A stretch of DNA of 64,000 nt, from positions 62,001-126,000 of the forward strand of contig NZ_WHJG01000011.1 in the NCBI RefSeq assembly GCF_011682175.1. Direction: 5' to 3'. A program made the position numbers and the translations under genes. Below are positions 1-10,117 of this stretch, one piece after another; within the stretch, counting starts at the first letter, position 1; each line of letters begins with the position of its first letter. The notes under the pieces are model-generated. The model worked only from the letters and a program-made list of their open reading frames with translations. It was not told the DNA's origin and made no database searches. Origin of the DNA: Massilia frigida (GTDB taxonomy: Bacteria > Pseudomonadota > Gammaproteobacteria > Burkholderiales > Burkholderiaceae_D).

Positions 1-1620
1 GTGAACGCGGCGCACCAGGCGGATGCGGGAAGCGGCCACGCCCTGCTGCGTCAGTTCGCTGGCCAGGCCGTCGCCAAGGGCGTGCAGATAACCGGCCAGC
101 AGATCGGGCGTGGTGTCCGCCAGGCGCAGTTCGACCGCGCGTTCGCGCATGGCGCGCTGGTCGGCCAGGCCCATGCCGTAGGCCGACAGCACGCCGGCCA
201 GCGAGTGCACGAACACCGTCTTCATGCCGAGGGCGTCGGCCACCAGGCAGGCGTGCTGGCCGCCGGCGCCGCCGAAACTGGTGAGCGCGTATTCGGTCAC
301 GTCGTGGCCGCGCTGCACCGAGATCTGCTTGATCGCGTTGGCCATGTTCCCGACCGCGATCTGGATGAAGCCTTCGGCCACCTGCTCCGGCGCCGGCGTC
401 ACGCCGGTGGCGGCGCCGATCTGCTGCGCCAGGGCGAGGAACTGCGCGCGCACGCGTTCGGGGTCGAGCGGCTGGTTGGCCTCGGGACCGAACAGGCGCG
501 GGAAATGGGCGGGCTGGATTTTGCCCAGCATGACGTTGCAGTCGGTGACCGCGAGCGGTCCGCCGCGCCGGTAGCTGGCCGGCCCCGGATTGGCGCCGGC
601 GCTGTCCGGGCCGACACGATAGCGGCTGCCGTCGAAATGCAGGAGCGAGCCGCCGCCGGCGGCCACGGTGTGAATGCTCATCATCGGCGCGCGCATGCGC
701 ACCCCGGCGACCTGGGTCTCGAACACGCGCTCGAATTCGCCCGAAAAGTGCGACACGTCGGTCGAGGTGCCGCCCATGTCGAAGCCGATCACCTTGTCGA
801 AGCCGGCCAACTGGCTGGCGCGCGCCATGCCGACGATGCCGCCGGCGGGACCCGACAGGATGCTGTCCTTGCCCTGGAAGGCGCGCGCGTCGGTCAGGCC
901 GCCGTTCGACTGCATGAACTGCAGGTTCACGGTGGGCATGTCGGCGGCCACCTGGTCGACGTAGCGGCGCAGGATCGGCGAGAGATAGGCGTCGACGACG
1001 GTGGTGTCGCCGCGCGCGACCAGTTTCATCATCGGGCTCACTTCGTGCGAGACCGACACCTGGGTGTAGCCGATGGCACGGGCAATGCGCGCCGCCGCCG
1101 CTTCGTGCGCGGTGTAGCGGTAGCCGTGCATGAAGACAATCGCCAGCGAACGCACGCCATCGTCATAGGCTGTTTGCAGGGCGGCGCGGGTGGTGGCGTC
1201 GTCGAGTGGCGTAAGCACATCGCCGTGGGCGCCCACGCGTTCATCGATTTCTACCACATGGCTGCATAGCAGTTCCGGCAGCACGATATGACGATCGAAC
1301 AATTTCGGGCGATTCTGATACGCTATGCGCAGCGCGTCGCGAAAGCCGCGCGTGATGGCCAGCGCCGTGCGCTCGCCTTTGCGTTCGAGCAGTGCGTTGG
1401 TGGCGACGGTAGTGCCCATCTTGACCGCCTCGATGGCCTCGACCGGGATCGGCGCGCCGGCCTGCAGGCCAAGCAAGTGACGGATGCCGGCGACGGCCGC
1501 GTCGCTGTACTGCTCCGGATTCTCGGACAACAATTTATGGGTCACCAGGCTGCCGTCGGGCTGACGCGCCACGATGTCTGTAAATGTGCCGCCGCGATCG
1601 ATCCAGAATTGCCAATCCAT
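1..1620 (-). CDS. 5-oxoprolinase / hydantoinase A family protein, N-terminal part (runs off window)
   Basis: The minus-strand frame is open for 540 codons from an ATG at 1620 to the window edge, so the C-terminal part is missing. The start has the hydantoinase/oxoprolinase signature [10 protein letters not shown] (residues 8-17). A second glycine-rich ATP-binding motif, [12 protein letters not shown], lies near residue 279, and GAGGQHAC lies further on. These match the HyuA-type N-terminal half of the family. ATP-dependent 5-oxoprolinases cleave 5-oxo-L-proline to glutamate and are usually about 1200 residues with HyuA and HyuB halves fused. Whether this gene is the fused form or a separate HyuA subunit cannot be seen here. 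It is divergent from nnr, with 109 bases between the starts. N-methylhydantoinase subunit A is the main alternative. Confidence 0.85.
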   Translation of the reverse strand, partial: MDWQFWIDRGGTFTDIVARQPDGSLVTHKLLSENPEQYSDAAVAGIRHLLGLQAGAPIPVEAIEAVKMGTTVATNALLERKGERTALAITRGFRDALRIAYQNRPKLFDRHIVLPELLCSHVVEIDERVGAHGDVLTPLDDATTRAALQTAYDDGVRSLAIVFMHGYRYTAHEAAAARIARAIGYTQVSVSHEVSPMMKLVARGDTTVVDAYLSPILRRYVDQVAADMPTVNLQFMQSNGGLTDARAFQGKDSILSGPAGGIVGMARASQLAGFDKVIGFDMGGTSTDVSHFSGEFERVFETQVAGVRMRAPMMSIHTVAAGGGSLLHFDGSRYRVGPDSAGANPGPASYRRGGPLAVTDCNVMLGKIQPAHFPRLFGPEANQPLDPERVRAQFLALAQQIGAATGVTPAPEQVAEGFIQIAVGNMANAIKQISVQRGHDVTEYALTSFGGAGGQHACLVADALGMKTVFVHSLAGVLSAYGMGLADQRAMRERAVELRLADTTPDLLAGYLHALGDGLASELTQQGVAASRIRLVRRVH

Positions 1621-1729
1621 GTGCCGTCCTTAAATGTGTTTGGGATGGGACATATTGTAGTGCCCTTACCGGAATTTTAGGCTGAGCGTATTGAAATCGG
1701 CACAATATTAGTGCCTTTGCAACGGAGTT

Positions 1730-3226
1730 ATGATGAAATCACTATACAGCGTGGCCGAAATCCGCAGTATCGAACACACCATGGCGGCGACCCTGCCGGG
1801 CGGCACGCTGATGCGGCGCGCCGGCGAAGCCGCCACCAGTGCCGCGCGCGACATGCTGGCCGGGCGCAAGGTGCTGCTGCTGGCCGGTCCGGGCAATAAT
1901 GGCGGCGACGCGCTCGAAGTCGCCGCCAACCTGGCGGGTGCCGACACCGACCTGGATGCCGATGTCACGGTGCTGTATCTGCCCGGCGCAATGGCGCCCT
2001 CGGCGGAGACGGCGCAGGCACTGGTCCGCGCGCGCGCCAGCAAGGCGCACTTTGTCGACACCCTGCCGCTCGGGCGCGACTGGGGCCTGATCGTCGATGG
2101 CTTGTTCGGCATCGGCCTCGAACGTCCGCTCGCGGGCGAGATGCGGGCGCTGGTCGAGACCATCAACGCGCTCGGGCGGCCGGTGCTGGCGCTCGACGTG
2201 CCGAGCGGGCTCGATGCCGATACCGGCGCCGTGATCGGCCCGGACGGCGTCGCCATCCGCGCCACGCGCACGATCACCTTCATCGGCGACAAGCCAGGCT
2301 TGCATACCTGTGAAGGACGCGACTACGCGGGCCAGGTACAGGTAGCGCCGCTCGGCATCGATCCCGGCCAGCGCCCGCACGCCGGGGCGCAACTGAACGA
2401 GGCGGTGCTGTTTGCGCGCCATCTCGCGCCACGCCGGCATAACAGCCACAAAGGCAGTTTTGGCGACGTGGCCGTGATCGGCGGGGCAAAGGGCATGGCT
2501 GGCGCGCCCCTGCTGGCGGCGCGCGGTGCGCTGTATTGCGGCGCCGGGCGCGTGTTCGTGGCGGCCATCGACCCAGTGGCGGCGGTCGATTTCGCGCAGC
2601 CGGAGATCATGATGCGCAACGCGCAGGACTTCGACGGCGGCGACGCCACGCTGGTGATCGGTCCCGGCATGGGCGACTCGGCCAGCGCCATGCGGGTGCT
2701 GTCCAAGGCCCTCGACGGCACGGCACCGCTGGTGCTCGATGCCGATGCGCTCAACCTGATCGCGGCCAGCCCGGAGTTGCAGGGACGGCTGGCGCAGCGC
2801 GGAGCGGAGACGATCCTGACGCCGCATCCGCTGGAGGCGGCGCGCTTGCTGGGCGTGACCAGCGCCGTGGTCCAGGGCGACCGGCTGGCAGCGGCGCGCG
2901 AGCTGGCGTCGCGCCTGAACGCGGTGGTGGTGCTGAAAGGGTCGGGCAGCGTGATTGCGAATGCCATTGGGGCGGTGGTGATCAATCCGACCGGGAACGC
3001 GGGACTGGCCACGGCGGGCAGCGGCGATGTGCTGGCGGGGATCTGCGGCAGCTTGCTGGCGCAGGGGTGGCAGACGTGGGAGGCGGCGCTGGGCGCGGTC
3101 TGGGTGCATGGCGCAGCGGCCGACCGGCTCGTGGCGCATGGGAGCGGGCCGATTGGATTGACGGCGGGCGAGTTGCCGGTGGCGGCGCGCGCGGTGCTCA
3201 ACGCGCTGGCGCGCCAGGAGCCGTAG
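1730..3226 (+). CDS. nnr: Bifunctional NAD(P)H-hydrate epimerase / ADP-dependent NAD(P)H-hydrate dehydratase
   Basis: This 498-residue protein repairs hydrated NADH and NADPH. The N-terminal YjeF_N domain (about 1-215) interconverts the R and S epimers, and the C-terminal ribokinase-like domain (about 225-495) dehydrates the S form using ADP. The sequence shows GPGNNGGDALEVA (about 54-66), the YjeF_N nucleotide loop. It also shows HKGSFGDVAVIGG at the start of the kinase-like domain, and GNAGLATAGSGDVLAG (about 421-436), which holds the GSGD catalytic loop. The length is normal for the fused form. The start is ATGATG preceded by ACGGAG at 1721-1726. It is divergent from the 5-oxoprolinase gene and appears monocistronic. 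Confidence 0.95.
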   Translation: MMKSLYSVAEIRSIEHTMAATLPGGTLMRRAGEAATSAARDMLAGRKVLLLAGPGNNGGDALEVAANLAGADTDLDADVTVLYLPGAMAPSAETAQALVRARASKAHFVDTLPLGRDWGLIVDGLFGIGLERPLAGEMRALVETINALGRPVLALDVPSGLDADTGAVIGPDGVAIRATRTITFIGDKPGLHTCEGRDYAGQVQVAPLGIDPGQRPHAGAQLNEAVLFARHLAPRRHNSHKGSFGDVAVIGGAKGMAGAPLLAARGALYCGAGRVFVAAIDPVAAVDFAQPEIMMRNAQDFDGGDATLVIGPGMGDSASAMRVLSKALDGTAPLVLDADALNLIAASPELQGRLAQRGAETILTPHPLEAARLLGVTSAVVQGDRLAAARELASRLNAVVVLKGSGSVIANAIGAVVINPTGNAGLATAGSGDVLAGICGSLLAQGWQTWEAALGAVWVHGAAADRLVAHGSGPIGLTAGELPVAARAVLNALARQEP

Positions 3227-3513
3227 CATGACCTCCCCGCCCCTTGCTCTCGCACTGTCCCGTCTTTCCAGCGTGGGTCCGGCACGTATCCGCAAGATTC
3301 GGTCCGCTCCGTAGGCGTGAGTGGTTGGGCAGGGCCAACAATTATGCGTACCGAACGACGATCAGGACCACTGCTGCAAGGCAGCGACGGGCGCGTGTGG
3401 ATGCAGGGAAGAATTTGCGCCGCCAATCAAACTGGTGCCGTTTGAAGTGCTCGATGGGAGTAGCGGGTGTTAGCATTCGCCCCTGTTCTACAACTCGTCG
3501 ATGCGGCTGATAC

Positions 3514-3987
3514 ATGGATACGCGATACAAAAACCAGGTGGACGAATGCGGCCTTTTCGGTGAGGGCAATTGCGAAATCTGCGGCAAACGAGGCTACCAC
3601 GAAGTTTGCGCGGCGCGCGTGCTTCAAATCGAGCGTCAATTTCTTGAAAACCACGTGCGTCTGCTACAGCAGCATGCTGTTCATGGAGCGCTTGGCGCTG
3701 CAGGGCCGCAGTCGCAGGCCTCGCTTGATCGTGCCGTTGCGGCGCTAACTGCCTACCTGAAGCGACCGCTCGAGTGCGATCTTGGCAATGCGATCGAAGG
3801 CGATTCCTGGTGGTTCATTCCAGAGGGCTGGATCGGCATGATCGGCTTCATTGTGGAAAAACGAAGTTCCACCATCTATGCGCTGGGTTCCGGCCTGGTC
3901 GCATGGTCCAAGCTGCAGTATACGAATTCAGACTGGTGCGGCATTCTTTCGTATCTCAATGGTAAGGTCGATGCCGTCGACAGCTAA
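3514..3987 (+). CDS. Hypothetical protein with an N-terminal Cys pair
   Basis: I do not recognise this 157-residue soluble protein. Near the N-terminus it has cysteines at about residues 12, 20 and 23, then 33, including a CEICGKRGYHEVC run that could bind a metal or form a disulfide. The middle is helical and the C-terminal half is aromatic and mixed alpha/beta (SWWFIPEGWIGMIGFIVEK, YALGSGLVAWSKLQY). There is no signal peptide or membrane segment. The ATG lacks a clear Shine-Dalgarno sequence. The 287 bases upstream of it hold no gene I can support. The gene ends 46 bases before the convergent ABC ATPase gene. Its codon use is less GC-biased than its neighbours, which suggests an accessory gene. 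Confidence 0.6.
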   Translation: MDTRYKNQVDECGLFGEGNCEICGKRGYHEVCAARVLQIERQFLENHVRLLQQHAVHGALGAAGPQSQASLDRAVAALTAYLKRPLECDLGNAIEGDSWWFIPEGWIGMIGFIVEKRSSTIYALGSGLVAWSKLQYTNSDWCGILSYLNGKVDAVDS

Positions 3988-4033
3988 CGACGAAGGCCGA
4001 CGCACGACGGTGGCGAGGAAATGAGCGCGACAC

Positions 4034-4739
<706 letters not shown>

Positions 4740-4750
<11 letters not shown>

Positions 4751-5378
4751 GCTTGTTTATCTCAAAAAATGGTCTGTTTGCGGGCTGCTGATGATGGCCG
4801 CCTCGGCGAGCGCCTATTCTGCACCAAAAACCGTGCTTGTGCTGGGCGACAGCCTGTCCGCCGAGTATGGACTGAACCGCGGCGCCGGCTGGGTGGCGCT
4901 GATGGAACAGAAACTCAAGGCAGAAAAAATCGATGCCGCCATCGTCAACGCCAGCATCAGCGGCGAAACCACCAGCGGCGGACGGGCGCGCCTGCCGGCC
5001 CTGCTCACCCAGCACAAGCCCGACATCGTGGTCATCGAACTGGGCGCCAACGATGGCTTGCGCGGCCTGCCGGTGCCGGCCGCCGAAGCGAATATGCGCA
5101 CCATGATCGAGCTGGCGCAAAAGAACAAGGCGCGCGTGCTGCTGGTCGGCATGCGCATTCCGCCCAACTACGGGCGCGATTACACCGAGCGCTTCTTCGG
5201 TATGTACAAATCGCTATCAAACCAGTACAAGGCGCCGCTGGTGCCGTTCATGCTCGACGGCGTAGCCGACAAGCCGGCGCTGTTCCAGGCCGACCGCCTG
5301 CATCCGAACGCGCAAGCCCATCCGGCCATCCTGGCGAATATCTGGCCGCAGTTCCATACACTGGTGAAATCACGATGA
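4740..5378 (+). CDS. tesA: Arylesterase / acyl-CoA thioesterase I (SGNH hydrolase)
   Basis: This is a periplasmic multifunctional esterase of about 212 residues. The N-terminal signal peptide has a hydrophobic core around WSVCGLLMMAASASA and probable cleavage after ASA. The SGNH blocks are present: GDSLS with nucleophile Ser38, the Gly block after SGETTSGG, GANDG, and DRLHP carrying the catalytic Asp and His near the C-terminus. Start choice is uncertain. ATG 4740 has GGAAGAG six bases upstream, ATG 4749 is also possible with AGGA upstream, and an in-frame GTG- or ATG-like extension to 4725 is unlikely. The gene is divergent from the ABC ATPase gene with overlapping 5' ends. Its stop overlaps the selU start (ATGA), so the two are probably translationally coupled. 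Confidence 0.92.
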
Positions 5379-6430
5379 AATATCCCGCCCTTGAGAATTT
5401 TGCCTCCCTGCTGCCGCAGCTCGACCAGTTCGACTGCATCATCGACGCGCGCAGCGAGTCCGAGTTTGCGCTCGACCATATTCCGGGCGCCATCAACTGC
5501 CCGGTGCTGAGCGACCCGGAGCGCGTGCGGGTCGGCACCATGTACAAGCAGATCAACGCATTCGAGGCCAAGAAGGTGGGCGCGGCACTGGTGGCCAAGA
5601 ACATCGCGCGCCATATCGAAACGCTGTGGCTAGACAAGCCGAAGGAATGGCGCCCGCTGGTGTATTGCTGGCGCGGCGGCAACCGTAGCGGCTCGATGGC
5701 GTTGATCCTGGCCAAAATCGGCTGGCCGGCGGTGCAGCTCGACGGCGGCTACAAGGCTTACCGCGCACACGTCAGCGCGGCGCTGCTGGAAACGCCGCTG
5801 CCCGACTTGAAGGTCATTTGCGGCACCACCGGCAGCGGCAAGAGCCGCCTGCTGCAGGTGCTCGATTCGATTGGCGCGCAGGTGCTGGACCTGGAACAGC
5901 TGGCCGCGCACCGCGGGTCTGTGCTGGGCAACCTGCCGAGCCAGGCGCAGCCGTCGCAAAAGATGTTCGAGACCCTGATCTGGGAAAAGATGCGGCGCTT
6001 CGATCCGGCGCGGCCCGTGTTCGTGGAATCGGAAAGCAAGAAGGTCGGCCAGTTACGCGTGCCGGACGCGCTGATGAACAAGATGCGCCAGTCGCCGTGC
6101 GTGTCCCTGATGTTGTCGCGGCCGAACCGGGTGCGCCTGCTGATGGAAGACTACCAGCATTTCACCGAGAGCCCGGACACGCTCAATACCCAGCTCGACT
6201 GCCTGACGCAACTGCACGGGCGCGACAAGATTGACAGCTGGCACGCGCTGGCCAGCGGCGGGCAGATGCCGGTGCTGGTGGACGAATTGCTGGCCGCGCA
6301 TTACGATCCGGCTTACCTGCGCTCGATCGACCGCAATTTTATCCAGGTCGGCAAGGCCGAGGTGGTGCAGCTCGATGATATTGGCGAGACCGATTTCCTG
6401 GCTGCGGCGCATCGCTTGCACGCCGCATGA
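5375..6430 (+). CDS. selU: tRNA 2-selenouridine / geranyl-2-thiouridine synthase
   Basis: This 351-residue enzyme (also called MnmH or YbbB) replaces sulfur by selenium in the wobble 2-thiouridine of tRNA-Lys, -Glu and -Gln, via a geranylated intermediate. The N-terminal rhodanese domain (about 1-125) carries the catalytic cysteine in VYCWRGGNRSGS (Cys98, the position expected from E. coli Cys97). The C-terminal P-loop domain has CGTTGSGKSRLL (about 149-160) and a later ESESKKVG motif. Its ATG overlaps the tesA stop by four bases. A long open frame continues upstream through tesA and the ABC gene, but that is antisense read-through, not coding. Selenophosphate synthase (selD) is not in the window. 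Confidence 0.95.
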   Translation: MKYPALENFASLLPQLDQFDCIIDARSESEFALDHIPGAINCPVLSDPERVRVGTMYKQINAFEAKKVGAALVAKNIARHIETLWLDKPKEWRPLVYCWRGGNRSGSMALILAKIGWPAVQLDGGYKAYRAHVSAALLETPLPDLKVICGTTGSGKSRLLQVLDSIGAQVLDLEQLAAHRGSVLGNLPSQAQPSQKMFETLIWEKMRRFDPARPVFVESESKKVGQLRVPDALMNKMRQSPCVSLMLSRPNRVRLLMEDYQHFTESPDTLNTQLDCLTQLHGRDKIDSWHALASGGQMPVLVDELLAAHYDPAYLRSIDRNFIQVGKAEVVQLDDIGETDFLAAAHRLHAA

Positions 6431-6452
6431 GCAACCCTTGACTTTTTGACCT

Positions 6453-7748
6453 ATGACGACACCGCGCAACCTGAGCAGCACGCCTGCCGAGATGGATTAC
6501 CACGTCAACAATGCCGACAGTAGTGTCGCGTCACCATTGCGCCGCTATGTGGAAAAGCCGGAAGACCCGTACAACCAGTACAACCTGCTGACCATTCCGC
6601 GCTATCAGCAAAAATGCCTGCTGTTCCGCTTTGCCCGGGGCGACACGCTGGGCAGCGTCCGTGCCTGGTTCCTGGAAGAGATGCTGCCCACCCTGCGTAA
6701 AACGCAGGAAGACAGCAAGATCCTGTTCCCGGAACACGACGTGCTGCTCGATTCCGGCGAACCGTGGGCCTTGCTGTGGCTGTTTGCCTTCGTCTGCTTC
6801 GACGATGACGGCACCGAACTGGCACATGCCGACACCTGGTTTACGCGCGAGGATGGCCCGGTATTATTTGACATGCTGCTCAAGGCGTTTGTTCCATCGA
6901 CGGCCTACGCCAAGAAATACAATCCAAAGTTGTCGGAGGCGAAAGAAGAAGCGGTCATTGACGCGCTGCTGCTGGATGAACCTGGACGCACGCGCGCACT
7001 GGAAGCGTGCATGCGCCAGTGGCCAAAACTGATGAAGCAATCCGGCTACCGAGAGGTGCCGGCCGAAGGCAAACATATCTTCGAAGATTTTCCGTTCGAG
7101 ATCGCGCTGGCGGTGTGTGCCTACGATGCCGACGACAGCGCCTTCCGCGACCTGCCCTACTATCCGCGCGAACTGGTGGACTACTACCGCGAACACGTGC
7201 GCGGCAAGCGCGATGCGTGGCGCGGCACGGGTGTGGGCGCCGGGCCGGAGATTCCGCCGGCGCCGCATCGTCAGCCGAAAAAAATCTATGCGCTCAAGCC
7301 TGCCGAGGCCTACGTACGCTGGATGGAACTGGCATGCAACGAACAGCCGGAGATCGTCGCCAAAGCGCACAAAGGGCTGAAAAAGCGCAAGAGCATGCCG
7401 TCCCTGTGCAGCGCAATGGAGGTCCTGGCAGGGCTAGGCTACGGCGCCCAGGCCGACCTCAAGGACGATGCGACCTTGGCCGACCATGTGGTGGCGATGT
7501 GCGCCGCGCGCGGCCTGCCCGCGTTCAGGCCGCCACCGCCTCCGCCGGAAGGGCCGGCCCGCATCAGCAAGATCCTGTCGGCGTTGCAGGCGTGGTCGGT
7601 CGGGCAAGGCCAGCAGTTATTCGTCCTGAACGACGACGAGGACGACAACTGGAACGCTCTATTGGTGCGGGCCGATGCGAAGGATGAATTTGCACTGCTG
7701 TGCGAGCAATTGTCGCTTGAGGTGCTGGACGACGCTGACTGGAGCTGA
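6453..7748 (+). CDS. Hypothetical protein, possibly related to PoNi-type (DUF1911) immunity proteins
   Basis: This soluble protein of 431 residues has no signal peptide or membrane segment. Around residues 233-246 it has DLPYYPRELVDYYR, preceded by an acidic FEIALAVCAYDADDSAF run. This resembles the C-terminal domain (DUF1911) of PoNi proteins, which neutralise PoNe DNase toxins. A proline stretch (PPPPPPEGP, about 357-365) separates a distinct acidic C-terminal module ending LEVLDDADWS. The immunity idea is only an inference: no PoNe toxin or type VI secretion gene is in the window. It starts 22 bases after selU with no good ribosome binding site, so it may be weakly translated or have another start, such as Met14. 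Confidence 0.6.
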   Translation: MTTPRNLSSTPAEMDYHVNNADSSVASPLRRYVEKPEDPYNQYNLLTIPRYQQKCLLFRFARGDTLGSVRAWFLEEMLPTLRKTQEDSKILFPEHDVLLDSGEPWALLWLFAFVCFDDDGTELAHADTWFTREDGPVLFDMLLKAFVPSTAYAKKYNPKLSEAKEEAVIDALLLDEPGRTRALEACMRQWPKLMKQSGYREVPAEGKHIFEDFPFEIALAVCAYDADDSAFRDLPYYPRELVDYYREHVRGKRDAWRGTGVGAGPEIPPAPHRQPKKIYALKPAEAYVRWMELACNEQPEIVAKAHKGLKKRKSMPSLCSAMEVLAGLGYGAQADLKDDATLADHVVAMCAARGLPAFRPPPPPPEGPARISKILSALQAWSVGQGQQLFVLNDDEDDNWNALLVRADAKDEFALLCEQLSLEVLDDADWS

Positions 7749-7948
7749 ACGCTGGGATTGCTGATCCTGGCGACGCCCGTAAGCGTTCTCGCAAAACGCC
7801 CTTGGATGAAGTCGGCGGCACTTACCCGACTGTATTGAACGATGCAACGATGTCGACAAGCTGTCGCCTGACCCAGGCATGGGCAGGTTCGCCATGGAAG
7901 CATTCGTGCCGAATCAGCCAAGGCTCGACGCTTGCCTTGTTCTTTTAT

Positions 7949-8692
7949 TCAAGAAATGAGATGCCGGAACGTCGGTTCGATGTTTTTTGAATGCAGGAAA
8001 CGCACGATATCTTCCAGGGTGGCGTCCCGCAACAGCAAGCCATCGGTACTCGCAGCAGCAGCGCGTGCGGGCACGCTGGCCGTGGCGGGCGCGCCATGGG
8101 CTTGTTCGAGCACGTCGAAGGCGTGCTGGAACTGTTTGGCGCTGATGCGCTCCAGACGTTCAAGCAGCGCGCCCTGGCCTGCCAGCGGCGGCGGCATTTC
8201 CAGCCCGGACTCGTCGGCGAAGGAAGCGCCCAGGCCCGGATCGATGAATGCGGCCCACTTGCCGCTGTGCAGGTCGAGGCAAGGCGGTAATTCCACCGGG
8301 GCGCTGGCTGCGTCCGGAAGCACCTCCATGTCCGGCGTGTAAGCCTTGCGGATCAATTCCAGAAACCTTTGCACCCGGGCCACTGGCGTGGGCGTGTCCA
8401 GCGACATCCACAGGTAGTAACCATTGGCACCGGAAATACTGACCGCCGGCGCGGGAAAGCCAAGCTCGGCCTGCAAGGCATTGGCCACCGTGCACAGGCG
8501 GGTCCAATGCTGCGCTTCTTCGGCACCGGAGGTTTTACGGAAAGCGATGACGATGGCGCGCGTCTGGCCGTTGCCGTCCACCAGATCGACCGCCAGGGAG
8601 GATAGTCCCAGCCGGCGCTGCGCCAGCGTTTCTGGGGACAAGCTAGCTTCGGGCAGGTATAGCCTTGTCAATTCCGACATCAATTTCTGCAT
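7949..8692 (-). CDS. Hypothetical protein with a possible primase-like segment
   Basis: This soluble protein is 247 residues from the preferred ATG at 8692, which has AAGGA five bases upstream. An in-frame ATG at 8716 without a good ribosome binding site would add eight residues. Residues about 85-120 read VSISGANGYYLWMSLDTP followed by an amphipathic helix. This loosely recalls the SGGxGxHxW block of archaeo-eukaryotic primase folds, but the catalytic Asp pair is not obvious and I give this low weight. A linker rich in Ala and Pro (about 195-215) leads to a short C-terminal helical module, LEDIVRFLHSKNIEPTFRHL. The gene converges on the 6453-7748 gene across 200 bases in which I see no gene, and it lies 35 bases after the pentapeptide-repeat gene. 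Confidence 0.6.
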   Translation of the reverse strand: MQKLMSELTRLYLPEASLSPETLAQRRLGLSSLAVDLVDGNGQTRAIVIAFRKTSGAEEAQHWTRLCTVANALQAELGFPAPAVSISGANGYYLWMSLDTPTPVARVQRFLELIRKAYTPDMEVLPDAASAPVELPPCLDLHSGKWAAFIDPGLGASFADESGLEMPPPLAGQGALLERLERISAKQFQHAFDVLEQAHGAPATASVPARAAAASTDGLLLRDATLEDIVRFLHSKNIEPTFRHLIS

Positions 8693-8727
8693 CTGTTTCC
8701 TTGAATCGGACCGCATCAGCCTGCTGC

Positions 8728-9201
8728 TTAGGCTCGTCCTTTCGGGTATTTTGCCACAGGACGCCCCGATCTCGGCGGCCTGCTGTGAAACTCTTCTTCA
8801 AGACCCGGGCAACGGGTTTGCGTGCATTCATACCAGGCGATGTCGTTGAAGAAGCACAAGCCGTCCAGATTATCTTTCACAAAATGGCAATCCACGAACT
8901 CGCACTCGATGAACTTGCATCCTCTAAAGCTGGTGCCGCGAAATGTACAGTTCCTGAATTTGACGTTGACGAACAGGGCGCAATTAAACAGTCCCCAGTA
9001 CCAGCTGCATTGCTCGATGGTGCAGCCGATAAACACGGAATCAATGCTGCCGCCTTCGGTATCCATCCCGATAAATTCGCAATATTGGTAGACATGATCG
9101 TTCCACCCGGCCGGTTTTCGCAAGGATGTTTCAAATTTTTCACATTCAAATAACATGTACGGCACTCCAGATAAATAATCTTGCCTGCGTGAGAATTCCA
9201 C
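8728..9201 (-). CDS. Cysteine-rich pentapeptide-repeat protein
   Basis: In this 157-residue protein, residues about 38-108 follow the five-residue rhythm of pentapeptide repeats, with Phe at the central position and Cys or Asn next to it (CTFRG, TSFRG, CKFIE, CEFVD, CHFVK). Such repeats form a right-handed quadrilateral beta-helix. Most bacterial members have no known function, though some mimic DNA and protect gyrase. The repeat count here is small, and many Cys occupy stacking positions. The C-terminus is basic (PRSGRPVAKYPKGRA). It is divergent from the membrane-protein gene at 9262, with 60 bases between them, and is followed by the unknown gene ending at 7949, perhaps as an operon. Confidence 0.8.
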   Translation of the reverse strand: MEFSRRQDYLSGVPYMLFECEKFETSLRKPAGWNDHVYQYCEFIGMDTEGGSIDSVFIGCTIEQCSWYWGLFNCALFVNVKFRNCTFRGTSFRGCKFIECEFVDCHFVKDNLDGLCFFNDIAWYECTQTRCPGLEEEFHSRPPRSGRPVAKYPKGRA

Positions 9202-9261
9202 AAATTTCGTGTTAATCGGTTATGCTGAATATTATCGCTTGCACATGCTCCCGGAAACACC

Positions 9262-9765
9262 TTGAATTCTCCCTATCGCCCCCCTGCTACCCTTTTCCGC
9301 GACGAACAACGGACTCCGTTCGCCATTCGCCTGCGTGGCGTTGCCATTTTCGTGGCACTCCCGTTACTTGGCACGATTATCTTGCAGGGCTGGGATCTTT
9401 ATATCAACGAGGTGTGGTTTGCGAAGTCGGTCAATATATTCGAGCCAATTTCCAGCATATTGCCGACGATTGCAGTGAAGGCCGTCAGCGGTTTTGCGCT
9501 TGCACTTCAGTGTGCACGGGCATCGAAATCGCGCATCGTCCTGCTCGGCATTGCGGTGGGGATCTTCTGGTCGCTGTGCGCACTCGTTACAGGCAACTTC
9601 ATGTTTCTCTACTTCAAGTTCGAACAGTCTGGGGCTCCAGCATATGAACAATTTGCCAGGTTATTGCCGCTGGCCATGTTTTTAGTGCCTCTGGCTATAG
9701 GAGAATGTGCGCTGGTCCGGCTCTACGGTAAAAGGCACGCTCCCGCCGAGGGAAACACGCGCTGA
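9262..9765 (+). CDS. Small integral membrane protein, hypothetical
   Basis: This protein of 167 residues has four probable transmembrane segments: about 26-46 (VAIFVALPLLGTIILQG), 60-82, 88-116 (IVLLGIAVGIFWSLCALVTG) and 129-152. It belongs to no family I can name. The start codon is TTG at 9262, with CCGGAAA just upstream; no ATG fits better. It is divergent from the pentapeptide-repeat gene. GC content is lower than in the surrounding housekeeping genes, as in the rest of the 6.4-9.8 kb patch. Confidence 0.6.
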   Translation: MNSPYRPPATLFRDEQRTPFAIRLRGVAIFVALPLLGTIILQGWDLYINEVWFAKSVNIFEPISSILPTIAVKAVSGFALALQCARASKSRIVLLGIAVGIFWSLCALVTGNFMFLYFKFEQSGAPAYEQFARLLPLAMFLVPLAIGECALVRLYGKRHAPAEGNTR

Positions 9766-10064
9766 CGGATCGGTGCTGACGCCTCCGCCTGGCTCGGTAT
9801 GCCAAGCCTGGTGCGCCTTCAGTATCTTGAATAACCCGTTGCTCGTGTGGGCCGCATCCCTGCTGCCCGCTGGCGCCGCAACTTACTTCCCGGCACCACC
9901 AATAGTCAGGCAGACCCGCAGATGCGTTTCACATAAGCGCATCCATGCTGCCGGTTAAAAAATCTCTCCGATAACATGGGAGTACGGTGTGGGCGTGACC
10001 TTCTCGTCTTATTCTGCTGCCTGTTTGTATCGGGCCAACCAGCCCGCCATCTTTCCCGAAGGCG
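9766..10064. other. Intergenic region, no gene seen
   Basis: These roughly 300 bases lie between the membrane-protein gene and the ppiD terminator. Short open frames occur on both strands, but none has a ribosome binding site or protein-like composition. I see no RNA gene or promoter that I could defend. Confidence 0.5.
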
Positions 10065-10099
10065 AAAAAAAAACCCGGCAGCGCGAGCGACCGGGTTTT
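10065..10099 (-). terminator. Intrinsic terminator of ppiD
   Basis: The arms AAACCCGG (10071-10078) and CCGGGTTT (10091-10098) enclose a 12-base loop. On the minus strand the hairpin is followed by a run of nine T. It lies about 20 bases after the ppiD stop codon. Confidence 0.9.
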
Positions 10100-10117
10100 T
10101 AGCTGCCTGAACTACGA

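Noticed and set aside
1-1269. Long plus-strand open frame at the left edge
   Set aside because: It is antisense to the 5-oxoprolinase gene, whose minus-strand frame has clear family motifs; the plus translation is Arg/His/Ala-rich with no family features.
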